Assembly (NCBI GenBank): GCA_965247355.1
Contig: OZ252011.1
Coordinates: 1,116,001 to 1,180,000 of the forward strand
Length of the DNA stretch: 64,000 nucleotides
Source: RHLJ01 sp965247355
Lineage (GTDB): Bacteria; Bacteroidota; Rhodothermia; Balneolales; Balneolaceae
Direction of reading: 5' to 3'
Numbering within the stretch: the stretch's first letter is position 1; every line of letters starts with the position of its first letter. Below, in pieces: positions 52,873 to 60,803 of this stretch. The notes below the pieces were generated by a model, which had not been told where the DNA came from, did no database searches, and saw only the letters and a program-made list of their open reading frames with translations. Both the position numbers and the translations under genes were made by a program.

Positions 52873-53262
52873 ATGAATAACCTATATCCATATCTCGTTT
52901 TCCCCGGAAATTGTAAAGAAGCAATGGAGTTTTATAAATATATATTTGATGCCGATTCTTTGACTTTAAGAACCTTTAAGGATTCCCCAATTGAAGTCAC
53001 CGAAAAAGACAAGGACAGAATTTACGATGCAGATTTAACAATCGGTAAACTGCATATCAAAGCTTCTGATGATCATCCATACCACCCTGTTTCTCAAGGA
53101 AATAACTTCTCACTATTTATTTCTTTTTCTGATGGTGAAAAGCGAAAACAAGTATTTGATGCGCTTTCTGCAGACGGTAATGTTATGTTTCCTTTGGATG
53201 ATAACTTTGGGATGGTGCGGGATAAATTCGATATCCAATGGATGTTAATCCCTGAAAAGTAA
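52873..53262 (+). CDS. VOC family protein (PhnB-like)
   Basis: A 129-aa glyoxalase-fold protein beginning NLYPYLVFPGNCKEAMEFYKYIFDAD, the PhnB/3-demethylubiquinone-like opening, and ending FGMVRDKFDIQWMLIPEK. Function of this subgroup is unknown. It follows the TfoX-like gene by 11 bp and converges with a glycosyltransferase gene. Confidence 0.88.
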   Translation: MNNLYPYLVFPGNCKEAMEFYKYIFDADSLTLRTFKDSPIEVTEKDKDRIYDADLTIGKLHIKASDDHPYHPVSQGNNFSLFISFSDGEKRKQVFDALSADGNVMFPLDDNFGMVRDKFDIQWMLIPEK

Positions 53263-53263
53263 A

Positions 53264-54493
53264 TTACTTATTCTTCGCCTCAATCCACTTTGCCATATAC
53301 TTTGTACTCGCATTGGTGTGGTGCATTAGCATAGCTCCTGTAAAGTTCTTTTTACGATGTTGCTTTAAGTGATTCTTTACCTCAAAAATCTTTTGAAGAA
53401 GTTCCTCACCAATCTCCTTTTTTGAAAATTGTTGGATAATAATTTGAACACACTTTTTTTGTGCTCTTACCCAGTCAGGTTTTTCCCGGTAAAGTCTGAC
53501 CGCAGCTTTAGCAAACTCCTCAGGAGTATCTTCAATCATCCCGGGCCAGGATAAATCACCGCGCATTCCTTCTGCTCCAATTGATGTAGTTACCGATGGA
53601 GTTCCATACTGCATAGCATCAATCAATTTCCCTTTTAAGCCTGCCCCAAACCGAAGCGGAGCTAAACAAACTCTGGCTTCGCTCATAACTTCAGAGACCT
53701 CTTCAGCCCTGCCCTTTACCAAAAATCCTTCAGAAGGTTTGTTTAACTGATTTACTTTTTGTGATGGATAGGCTCCATAAACATACAATTCTGCATCCGG
53801 AAGCTCGGTTCTTATAATAGGCCAAATGGTATTTTTTAAATACAAAACCGCATCCCAATTAGGTTCGTGCAGGAAATTCCCAATTGAAATGAAGCCAGTT
53901 CGCTCTTCGAAACCAGACCAGGCTGAGTCATAGGCTTTTTCCAGCATAAACGGAGCGTAGTGAATAAGACTTTCATTTACCCCAAAAACATCTCTCAATA
54001 AGCTAACTTCAAACTCTGAAATAATTAATGACAAATCGCAGCGGTAGATACTGGCGATTTCTCTTTTCGAGTAGTCGGAGAATAAATCTTCTTCGGTAAA
54101 TGTCCTTCCTTCTTTTAATGCCTGATGCCTGCCATGTCTCAGGCAATGAAGATCTTCTGTATCTAACACCCTCATTGCATCCGGACATTGTTCGGCCACT
54201 CTCCATCCAAACTGTTCTTCGGTCATAAATCGGTCAAAGAGTACGATATCGGGATTCAATCCGGTAATGAATTCATTAAAGGAGGAATCATTGATTTCTA
54301 TCCGCGCAGTGTTAACCCTTATCGCTTCCAAATCTTCAGCAAACTCGCTTTCTCCGGTTGCTGTTGCAAAGGTGATCCCCCAGCCCTTAGACTTAAAGAG
54401 TTCGATTAGTTGCATCATCCTGGAACCTGCCGCCGAAGAACCGGGTTCCGGCCATACTTTACCAATAATGAGGATGTTAAGTTGTTCTGGCAT
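53264..54493 (-). CDS. GT4-like glycosyltransferase
   Basis: A 409-aa GT-B type enzyme. The N-terminal domain has GKVWPEPGSSAAGSRMMQLIE (acceptor-side loop) and DIVLFDRFMTEEQFGW. The donor domain has FISIGNFLHEPNWDAVLYLKN, ELYVYGAY, VCLAPLRFGAGLKGKLIDAMQYGTPSV, with the Glu-type end EEFAKAAVRLYREK. The acceptor is unknown. It is alone, not in a surface-sugar cluster. Confidence 0.83.
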   Translation of the reverse strand: MPEQLNILIIGKVWPEPGSSAAGSRMMQLIELFKSKGWGITFATATGESEFAEDLEAIRVNTARIEINDSSFNEFITGLNPDIVLFDRFMTEEQFGWRVAEQCPDAMRVLDTEDLHCLRHGRHQALKEGRTFTEEDLFSDYSKREIASIYRCDLSLIISEFEVSLLRDVFGVNESLIHYAPFMLEKAYDSAWSGFEERTGFISIGNFLHEPNWDAVLYLKNTIWPIIRTELPDAELYVYGAYPSQKVNQLNKPSEGFLVKGRAEEVSEVMSEARVCLAPLRFGAGLKGKLIDAMQYGTPSVTTSIGAEGMRGDLSWPGMIEDTPEEFAKAAVRLYREKPDWVRAQKKCVQIIIQQFSKKEIGEELLQKIFEVKNHLKQHRKKNFTGAMLMHHTNASTKYMAKWIEAKNK

Positions 54494-54871
54494 GGGAGAT
54501 TATACGAAAACCATCTTCATGATTCTTTGTCCTTTTCGAACACACCTTTAAATCTCCTTTCAGGAGGGAAATTTGATTTGAGATCATAAAAGAACCGACC
54601 TTAGAATTATTGGCGGAAATAGTGAGCTTATGTTTGAAGCGAGTCCTTTGGACAAATAATTCCACACAGGCTGGAGCTTCTTCATTTGTATAGGAAGAAT
54701 GAATACCATTGGAATTATTCAGCAAAAACATAGCGAACCCGCCAGGAATTCATAGTCGGGAGCTTTTGCTACTTTTGTCGGCACAAAAGTAGAGAGAAAA
54801 ACTTAAAAGCTCCAAACACTTCTATTCACTCAAAAATGGAAGAAACTTTCCTAGACATAAATATAATAAGA
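54494..54871. repeat. Gene-free stretch with hairpin repeats (54759-54813 the strongest)
   Basis: No gene is supported here. At 54759-54813 two inverted repeats are nested: GGAGCTTTT with AAAAGCTCC outside, and CTACTTTTGT with ACAAAAGTAG inside around CGG, a repeat type common in Bacteroidota. At 54541-54571 a CACACCTTTAAATCTCC...GGAGGG stretch is a diverged relative of the CACACCCCTAAATCCCC unit near 58490 and 60724. Confidence 0.65.
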
Positions 54872-55843
54872 TCAATTACTCTGATATACCCGAATTACAT
54901 CAGAATAACTCATTTCATCCAGTAAATCTCTGCGAGAAAGCTCTCTTAGAAACTCTTCCGTTACACCGGTAGAATACATCCCGATAATCCCTGAGTAGGA
55001 AACTTGATCCAGATAATCTATTCGGTTTAATGTCTGTATATACTCTAATGGAACCCCATTCGCATACAAACCAATGATTCCTGAATATGATAATTCATCG
55101 AGATAATCCAGGCGATTTAAACCAACGATATAATCTTCCGTTACCCCGTTCGCATATAAACCGATAATACCTGAATAATTTACTTCATCTAAATAGTCCA
55201 GTTGTTCGAGTGTCTCTAAGTAATCAGTAGTCACTCCATTGGCGTATAACCCAACAATTCCCGAATAACTGATGTCATCCAGATAATCCAGATCATGAAG
55301 TGTTTGTAAATAGTCTTCGCTTACCCCACTTGTCCACAAAGCTATAATTCCTGAGTAATTGACAGTACCGAGATAGTTCAATTCCTCCAGTTTCTCCATG
55401 TAGCTTACCGGAACTCCAGTATTGTACATTGCCAATATCTGTGATTCAGATGGAGTTTCTCTGAAATCAACAGCCCGGACAGCAGTTATATAATCTAAAT
55501 ATGAACCGGAGGAAGTAGACACTCCACTTCCCTGAGATTCAACCACTGCAATACCCTCATCACTATCAAACCAACCACCTATTACCTGAGCAGTTTGTGA
55601 GATCGCATTCATAGGATTCCAATCAAAGTACCAGAGAAATATCATTGCCATTACAGCTAAAATTACAACGCGATCTCTTTTCTTCGTGCTCTTTTTTTTA
55701 ACCCGATAGCTTACTCCCTGATCAATATCTTCTCCCTCATCAATCGAGTTTTCGTGGATATAATCATCCAGATCAAAATCAGGATCGTTGTTATCCAGAT
55801 CGTTGGAAACGCCTTTTTTGAATTTATCTTTTCGTGAACTCAT
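54872..55843 (-). CDS. Membrane protein with five 30-residue helical repeats
   Basis: A 323-aa protein. The acidic cytosolic N-terminus (about 1-55) leads to one transmembrane helix (VVILAVMAMIFLWYF). After a Ser/Gly linker, five nearly identical 30-residue repeats run to the end with consensus YSGIIGLYANGVTEDYLETL then xxLDYLDEVN, framed by partial units. The 90-bp DNA repeats are clear too. The pattern, GV-x-x-[ED]-[YF] in a helix pair followed by LDYLD, recalls the short helical repeats found after BlaR1/M56 sensor proteins. Function unknown; likely a protein-binding arm. Confidence 0.72.
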   Translation of the reverse strand: MSSRKDKFKKGVSNDLDNNDPDFDLDDYIHENSIDEGEDIDQGVSYRVKKKSTKKRDRVVILAVMAMIFLWYFDWNPMNAISQTAQVIGGWFDSDEGIAVVESQGSGVSTSSGSYLDYITAVRAVDFRETPSESQILAMYNTGVPVSYMEKLEELNYLGTVNYSGIIALWTSGVSEDYLQTLHDLDYLDDISYSGIVGLYANGVTTDYLETLEQLDYLDEVNYSGIIGLYANGVTEDYIVGLNRLDYLDELSYSGIIGLYANGVPLEYIQTLNRIDYLDQVSYSGIIGMYSTGVTEEFLRELSRRDLLDEMSYSDVIRVYQSN

Positions 55844-55920
55844 AATGCCCTCTGGTTTATTAGAACTGTACTCTACACGAATGAGTAAGGGATTGGTTTC
55901 GGATGGTACGAAAAAGACTT

Positions 55921-56020
55921 GTCATCCTGAAGAGTGAATAGAGATCAGCTCAGGCTATTTTCAGTAACTTAATGGAGTTCGATAATAATTAACAACCTTT
56001 CTTACGTAGCTCAGGGTGAC
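55921..56020. repeat. GTCATCCTGA-type inverted repeat
   Basis: GTCATCCTGA (55921) and CTCAGGGTGAC (to 56020) are imperfect inverted ends about 100 bp apart, of the same family as 10019-10090. No gene is seen in 55844-56088. Confidence 0.6.
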
Positions 56021-56049
56021 AGCAAAGTAAGTTCTTTGTCCTACACCCG

Positions 56050-56088
56050 GAGATTGCTTCGTCACATTCGTTCCTCGCAAAGACATTA
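56050..56088. repeat. GATTGCTTCGTC / CCTCGCAA repeat next to the oxidase stop
   Basis: GGAGATTGCTTCGTC ... CCTCGCAAAGAC is another member of the family seen at about 58303-58366, 58709-58770 and 60539-60600. It abuts the TGA stop of the broken oxidase gene. Confidence 0.6.
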
Positions 56089-57219
56089 TCAAAACCTATC
56101 CAACCTCAGGAAGTTTACGGGTAGATCAGTCTTCCCATTCAATGCCAGATCAGCGAGGATCTCTCCCACTACCGGTACGAACTTAAATCCGTGTCCGCTG
56201 AAGCCTGCTACCATCACTACCTTTGAATTCGTTTCGGGCAGGAAATCGATGATAAAATGCTCATCCGGGGAATAGGTATACATTCAGGCGGTGACATCCA
56301 CCACTTCTCCCAAAGCCTCTGGCAGATATTTTCTTAGTATCGAAATGATCTTTTCTTTTTCCAGTTCTGAATCAAAATCATTCAGTTCATCCGGGTGAAT
56401 TACTTCACCGACGGCATGATGAGCGACTTTTAAGAGCCCGTTCCCACCCTCTTCTTTAGGAATAATCGGGAAGCCGTAAAAGATTCCGGGATAACCGGGT
56501 TCGGCAATCACCCAGCAAGGAAATTGATCCCGTTCGAACAGCTGTGGATTCTCAGTGTTAATCCAGAAAATAAGCTGACGGGTTACTTGCAGCTGACTCG
56601 AATATCCCGGAAGTAGTCGATGCGTGTACGCTCCCGCTGAAAGAATAAGCTTTTCGGTGTGATACTCCATTTTGTCGGTATGTACTTCTACATAGGAATC
56701 CTGCATCCTCCAGCCCATCACCTGTTCTCCGGTTTGCACCTCCGCTCCCAGTATCTCCCCCTGCTCCACATAAGTGTTGATAGTTTGATCCGTCAATGCA
56801 AAGCCCGCTTCCGGTTCCAACAACACATCAAAGTCATCTGGTACAGTAAACATTCTATGTTCAGAGTTCAATGTTCCATGTTCAATGTTCAATCCATATT
56901 GCTCCGCCGATCGCTTCACTCCCTTCATCACCTCATGCTCCGACTCCCCGAAGTACACCAGTCCGTTTTGATGAAACAGTTGTTTCCCGCTTAACTGTTG
57001 GATAGCATCCCAGCCTTTATAGGCTTCTTCCAGTAAAGGCACATAATCCGGATGCTCGAAATAGGCTTTACGAACAATCCTGGTCTGACCCGAATGGGAA
57101 CCTTTGGCATGACCAATCCCAAACTGCTCCAGGCCCAACACCTTCACTCCCCGCTTTGCCAGCTGATACAAAGCCGAAGAACCCATGGAGCCGAGGCCGA
57201 TGATGATGGTGTTGAACAT
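56089..57219 (-). pseudogene. MSOX/MTOX-type flavin oxidase with in-frame TGA at the flavin-linking Cys codon
   Basis: Read through, the frame gives 376 residues, the usual size of monomeric sarcosine oxidase or N-methyltryptophan oxidase (372-390 aa). The first 311 have the FAD motif IIIGLGSMGSSALYQLAKRG and KGSHSGQTRIVRKAYFEHPDYVPL. At residue 312 a TGA (56286-56284) replaces the Cys that in this family carries FAD covalently (Cys315 in MSOX, Cys308 in MTOX). The same frame then continues with MYTYSPDEHFIIDFLP and GFSGHGFKFVPVVGEILADLAL to a TGA. No other damage is seen. It is either a recent nonsense mutation (TGC/TGT to TGA), a base-call error, or recoding. A truncated 311-aa product would lack the GHGFK flavin-binding end and would hardly work. 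Confidence 0.8.
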
Positions 57220-57325
57220 TTAGAGTAGTTTTAATTGCTAAAAAAAGAAGTTGATATGAATTGAATTTGATTTAGGTCAAAAAAAAATTGAACATTAAGC
57301 ATGTAAGGTTTAAGGGTTAAAATTT

Positions 57326-58078
57326 ATGTTATCAGATCAATTTATAATTGAACAAAAAAATTCACTTCAAGAGCTTGGGCAAGAATTACATAAAGAAGCT
57401 GAATATGCGAAAATCATATTTGATTTAAATAACCCTGAAAATGAAATAGAATGGTATAGATCTGTAAGGTCAACTTGTATTTATGGAACATTTCTCATTC
57501 AAATACTTATTGATGAACTTGATAAATATAAGAGTTTCTCCGAAGAGCAAATTAGGTTTTATATTGGAAAAATAGCAATTCAATCCTTTCTAGATGTAAT
57601 AAACATATATGAGAAAAGCATAAATAAATTAGTTAATTCAAATGAACATTTATCAAAAATGATTCAGATACGAATCAATAAAAAGGTTCAAATTTTAGAG
57701 AAAAGTTGGAAAACTGAGGTAAATAGAAAGTCTAGAGATCTAAAAGATAGTTTGGTTAAATCTATCAAAAGAAAATCATTTGAGATGAAATTCATCCGCG
57801 ATACTTTAAAAAAGAATGAAGTAATAGATGACCTAGACTATGATATACTTGAATTTTCTTGGGATATTCGAAATTCAATGCACAATAATTTTGTAGCAAT
57901 TAAGGACATTGAATTTAGCGCACCAGGAACAAGTTTAAATTATTCTTTTAGTTTTAAAAAAGGGGAAGAACTATATCATCCCACTGACTTGAAATCATTT
58001 TATCAAATGAGCAGACAAATAATATTTATTCAATTTAAAATACTTCAACACTTTAATAAGAAAGAAGAGATACTATAG
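57326..58078 (+). CDS. AT-rich orphan protein of unknown function
   Basis: A 250-aa, Lys/Ile/Asn-rich, mainly helical protein in sequence far more AT-rich than its neighbours. No signal or transmembrane helix. Stretches VRSTCIYGTFLIQILIDELDKY and LDYDILEFSWDIRNSMHNNF suggest a helical bundle like those of HEPN-type RNases, since a RxxxxH-like pattern occurs in RNSMHN, but this is only a hint. It lies between the oxidase gene and the icmF-tail repeats and looks recently acquired. Confidence 0.65.
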   Translation: MLSDQFIIEQKNSLQELGQELHKEAEYAKIIFDLNNPENEIEWYRSVRSTCIYGTFLIQILIDELDKYKSFSEEQIRFYIGKIAIQSFLDVINIYEKSINKLVNSNEHLSKMIQIRINKKVQILEKSWKTEVNRKSRDLKDSLVKSIKRKSFEMKFIRDTLKKNEVIDDLDYDILEFSWDIRNSMHNNFVAIKDIEFSAPGTSLNYSFSFKKGEELYHPTDLKSFYQMSRQIIFIQFKILQHFNKKEEIL

Positions 58079-58088
58079 AATAATCACA

Positions 58089-58109
58089 CATATTCCTTCG
58101 ATACCCCCC
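58089..58109 (-). repeat. Degenerate fragment of the icmF 3' end
   Basis: On the minus strand the sequence reads GGTATCGAAGGAATATG, matching the last codons of icmF (YRRNM) as in the copy at 58148, but the Gln codon before them and the stop are lost. It is the outermost of the tail copies. Confidence 0.5.
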
Positions 58110-58147
58110 AACTAACGCAAGCGTCCGCTTGTGCTAACAAAACCCTA

Positions 58148-58550
58148 CATATTCCTTCGATACTGCCCGCCGACTTCGTAAAGGGCATGTGAAATCTGTC
58201 CCAAGCTGGCGAAGGACTGAAGCCCTTCGCTTGATTACCTGACCAGTTTAGTTCACCAGCGAAGGGATTTATTCCTTCGTTATCGCAACTACCCTCCCAC
58301 TATGAGATTGCTTCGTCGGGTAATTTTTCGGGCTTTTCCGAAAAAAACAGACTCCTCGCAATGACGGTATTTATTTGTAGTGAAAACCAGGACTGTCTCC
58401 CCTTGGGGGGAGACAGAAATCAAACCTGTTTGATTTCAGAGAGAGGACCGTGAGGGCTACAATAATGTCATTAGTTTATCCAAACTTTTACACACCCCTA
58501 AATCCCCTCTCGAGAGGGGACTTTTTGTTTGTCGGGAAAATATGTGATTA
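58148..58550. repeat. Repeat unit 1: icmF tail copy plus hairpin-rich module
   Basis: 58148-58210 read on the minus strand encodes the last 21 residues of icmF (QISHALYEVGGQYRRNM end) followed by TAG, with at least eight synonymous changes from the real gene. Then come GCGAAGG...CCTTCGC hairpins (58208-58290), a GATTGCTTCGTC/CTCGCAATGACG repeat, a hairpin with 10-bp arms CTGTCTCCCC/GGGGAGACAG, and a CACACCCCTAAATCCCC stretch with the palindrome CCCCTCTCGAGAGGGG. The unit recurs at 58551 and 60431. Confidence 0.8.
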
Positions 58551-58862
58551 CATATTCCTTCTGTGCTGCCCGCCTACTTCATAGAGTGCATGGGAAATCT
58601 GTCCGAGGCTGGCGAAGGACTGAAGCCCTTCGCTTGATTACCTGACCAGTTTAGTTCACCAGCAAAGGGATTTATTCCTTCGTTATCGTAACCAGCCCCC
58701 CAATTACGAGATTGCTTCGTCGGGTAATTTTTCAGGCCTTTCTAAAAAAAACAGACTCCTCGCAATGACGGTATTTATTTGTAGTGAAAACCAGGACTGT
58801 CTCCCCTTGGGGGGAGACAGAAATCAAACCTGTTTGATTTCAGAGGGAGAACGGTGAAGGCT
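58551..58862. repeat. Repeat unit 2: icmF tail copy plus module, right part missing
   Basis: 58551-58613 again encodes the icmF tail on the minus strand (one change, Tyr to His: GGQHRRNM) with the native TAA stop before it. The module follows closely to 58862, then the sequence diverges before the palindromic part. At 58919-58942 a separate perfect 10-bp hairpin (CTGTCCCTCC / GGAGGGACAG, loop TCAA) precedes the SnoaL-like gene's 3' end. Confidence 0.8.
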
Positions 58863-58967
58863 ATGAAAATTCGAGCCATTTCCATTCCTCTCCCTGATCA
58901 GCACGCAAGCGTACTGATCTGTCCCTCCTCAAGGAGGGACAGTTTTGCACCTCATTTTATTTCTGAA

Positions 58968-59855
58968 TCAAAACCCAAACATTCCGTTCGTATTGGCTAA
59001 ACCTTCGGTTGGAATAGGTTGAATGATATCCCAGTGTTCCACTGCTTTTCCATCTTCAAAGCGGAACAAATCGTAAAACACATTGGTGGTTCCGTTCCAC
59101 TCCACTTCACTTACGGTAAGCACGAAATTACCTTCACCCAGTACTTTATGGATTTTGGTATACCGGAACATATTGTTCTGTGAAGTGAGATACTGAACGG
59201 CTTCTATAATTCCATTTAACCCGTCTTTGATATCAGGATTATGCTGATGGTATTGCTCGGTACTAATGTATTCAGTGATTTTCCCCGGGTTTTTGCCCAT
59301 AAGAACATCTTCAATCAGAGCTATGGCAAGTGCTTTATTAGCTTCTGTTTTATCATGATCTGTGGCAGTAGTAGGTCCATCGGTTTGCGTTCTGCCATTG
59401 GCTGTTTCTTTTACTAAAGGAGTCATTGCATCCCAATGTTCGGCTACTTTTCCATTCTCGTCTAACCGTATGATATCAAAGGAAACCATTTCTTCTGCTC
59501 CAAATGGCTTGGCGTTTCTCCAGATGTTGTGCATAAACACATAATTGCCATCCCCGAACATCCTGATATTCTCTGCTGTAGTACCATGTTCCTGCAAAAT
59601 GGGCATCATTTGAATAAATGGTTCTAATCCGGTAGGAATAAATGGATTATGCTGAATGTAATCAGCATTCGCGAGTTCCCGCATCGTGGCTGGGTCGTTG
59701 CTTAATACAGCACCTAAGAAAGTGCCTACGGTTTGTTTGTTATTCATAATTGTTGTCTTTGATTGGTTAATAGTTTGTGCCTGTGGTGAGTTGCCTGTGG
59801 CAAAAAAAACTGCCATCACAACAGCGATCATTATTTTTTTCATAGATTTTGTCAT
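58968..59855 (-). CDS. Exported protein with two SnoaL-like (NTF2-fold) domains
   Basis: A 295-aa protein with signal peptide (MKKIMIAVVMAVFFATGNSPQAQ; a start five residues later than 59855 is possible). Two tandem SnoaL-like domains: about 45-155 with DYIQHNPFIPTGLEPFIQMM and KVAEHWDAMTP, and about 165-290 with YHQHNPDIKDGLNGIIEAV and KAVEHWDIIQP. The HNP and EHWD residues form the cavity of polyketide-cyclase-like proteins; substrate unknown. It is divergent from the HxlR gene, which likely controls it. Confidence 0.83.
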   Translation of the reverse strand: MTKSMKKIMIAVVMAVFFATGNSPQAQTINQSKTTIMNNKQTVGTFLGAVLSNDPATMRELANADYIQHNPFIPTGLEPFIQMMPILQEHGTTAENIRMFGDGNYVFMHNIWRNAKPFGAEEMVSFDIIRLDENGKVAEHWDAMTPLVKETANGRTQTDGPTTATDHDKTEANKALAIALIEDVLMGKNPGKITEYISTEQYHQHNPDIKDGLNGIIEAVQYLTSQNNMFRYTKIHKVLGEGNFVLTVSEVEWNGTTNVFYDLFRFEDGKAVEHWDIIQPIPTEGLANTNGMFGF

Positions 59856-59868
59856 CTGATTAAAGATT

Positions 59869-59953
59869 ATTACTTTTGAATCGCAAGCAATAATACAAAA
59901 TTACTTTCATATTGCAAGTAATAATTTAAATTAATTTTATTTTGCAAGTGATA
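59869..59953. promoter_or_regulatory. Three CAAGTAAT-type sites, likely HxlR operator
   Basis: In the 115-bp gap between divergent genes, ATTACTT...CAAGCAAT (59869-59891), ATTACTT...AAGTAAT (59900-59922, perfect 7-bp arms) and a TTGCAAGTGATAT (59942 on) recur about every 31 bp, close to three helical turns. HxlR regulators bind such palindromes between themselves and divergent targets. Confidence 0.6.
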
Positions 59954-59970
59954 TATACCGGTACTATCGA

Positions 59971-60414
59971 ATGAATCAGGATTTCAGATGTGATTGTCCT
60001 ATTACCTCCGCCCTTGACATATTGGGCGATAAATGGATGTTGGTGATCGTAAAACAGATGCTTATGGAAGGCAGTGAAACGTTCAAAGACTTTACAGAAA
60101 GCGAAGAATCTATCGCAACCAATATACTTTCAGTAAAACTGAAGATGCTTGAAGAGGTGGGAATTATCTCTAAAAACAAGCTACCGGATAACAAAAAAAA
60201 GAATCTTTATTTGTTAACGGATACGGGTTTAGCACTTACTCCCATCATTGTCGAACTTGCAAACTGGAGTGATACTCACCTCAGGAATATGCATCCCACC
60301 ATTCGGAATGGAGAAGCAATGGAATTGTTACGTAGCGATAAGAAAGCTTTTGCAGATATGCTGGTAAAAAATTACAGGGATAAGCTGGCGAATACCGAGT
60401 ATGTAAAGGCTTAA
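59971..60414 (+). CDS. HxlR family transcriptional regulator
   Basis: A 147-aa winged-helix regulator: CDCPITSALDILGDKWMLVIVKQMLMEGSETFKDFTESEESIATNILSVKLKMLEEVGII. The near-N-terminal Cys pair (CDC) is typical; in some HxlR members that Cys senses aldehydes or oxidants. Divergent from the SnoaL-like gene, with repeated sites between. Confidence 0.92.
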   Translation: MNQDFRCDCPITSALDILGDKWMLVIVKQMLMEGSETFKDFTESEESIATNILSVKLKMLEEVGIISKNKLPDNKKKNLYLLTDTGLALTPIIVELANWSDTHLRNMHPTIRNGEAMELLRSDKKAFADMLVKNYRDKLANTEYVKA

Positions 60415-60430
60415 TAAATTTAGTATCCTG

Positions 60431-60803
60431 GAGTCCCAGGCTGCCGAAATACTGAAGTCCCTCGCTTAATTACCTGACCAGTTTAGTTAACCAGCGAAGG
60501 AATTTATTCCTTCGTTATCGAAACCAGCCCCCAATTACGAGATTGCTTCTTCGGGTAATTGAAGGCTTTTTCGAAAAAAACAGACTCCTCGCAATGACGG
60601 CATTGTTAGTGATATAAGCCAGAATTGTCTCCCCTTGGGGGGAGACAGAAATTAAACCTGCCTGATTTCAGAGAGAGGACGGTGAGGGCTACAATAATGT
60701 CATTAGTTTATCCATACTTTTACACACCCCTAAATCCCTAATGAAACAAGTTCAGCACAGGCTTCTCGAGAGGGGACTTTTTGTTTGTCGGGAGAATACG
60801 TGA
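60431..60803. repeat. Repeat unit 3, next to icmF
   Basis: Begins with a remnant of the icmF-tail end (TCCCAGGCTG), then the hairpin module: TTACCTGACCAGTTTAGTT, GCGAAGG...CCTTCG, GATTGCTTC...CTCGCAATGACG, the CTGTCTCCCC/GGGGAGACAG hairpin, and CACACCCCTAAATCCC. A 26-bp insertion splits the palindrome seen in unit 1. It runs to the icmF stop, so the order module then icmF tail matches that of units 1 and 2. Confidence 0.75.

Noticed and set aside
56284..56330. Selenocysteine insertion as the preferred reading of the oxidase TGA
   Set aside because: Only a weak hairpin is seen after the TGA and no sel genes are in the window; kept as a finding but not annotated as Sec.
58081..58960. CRISPR array in the repeat-rich stretch
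   Set aside because: Units are about 300-400 bp, contain hairpins and gene tails, and there are no short regular repeats with unique spacers or cas genes.
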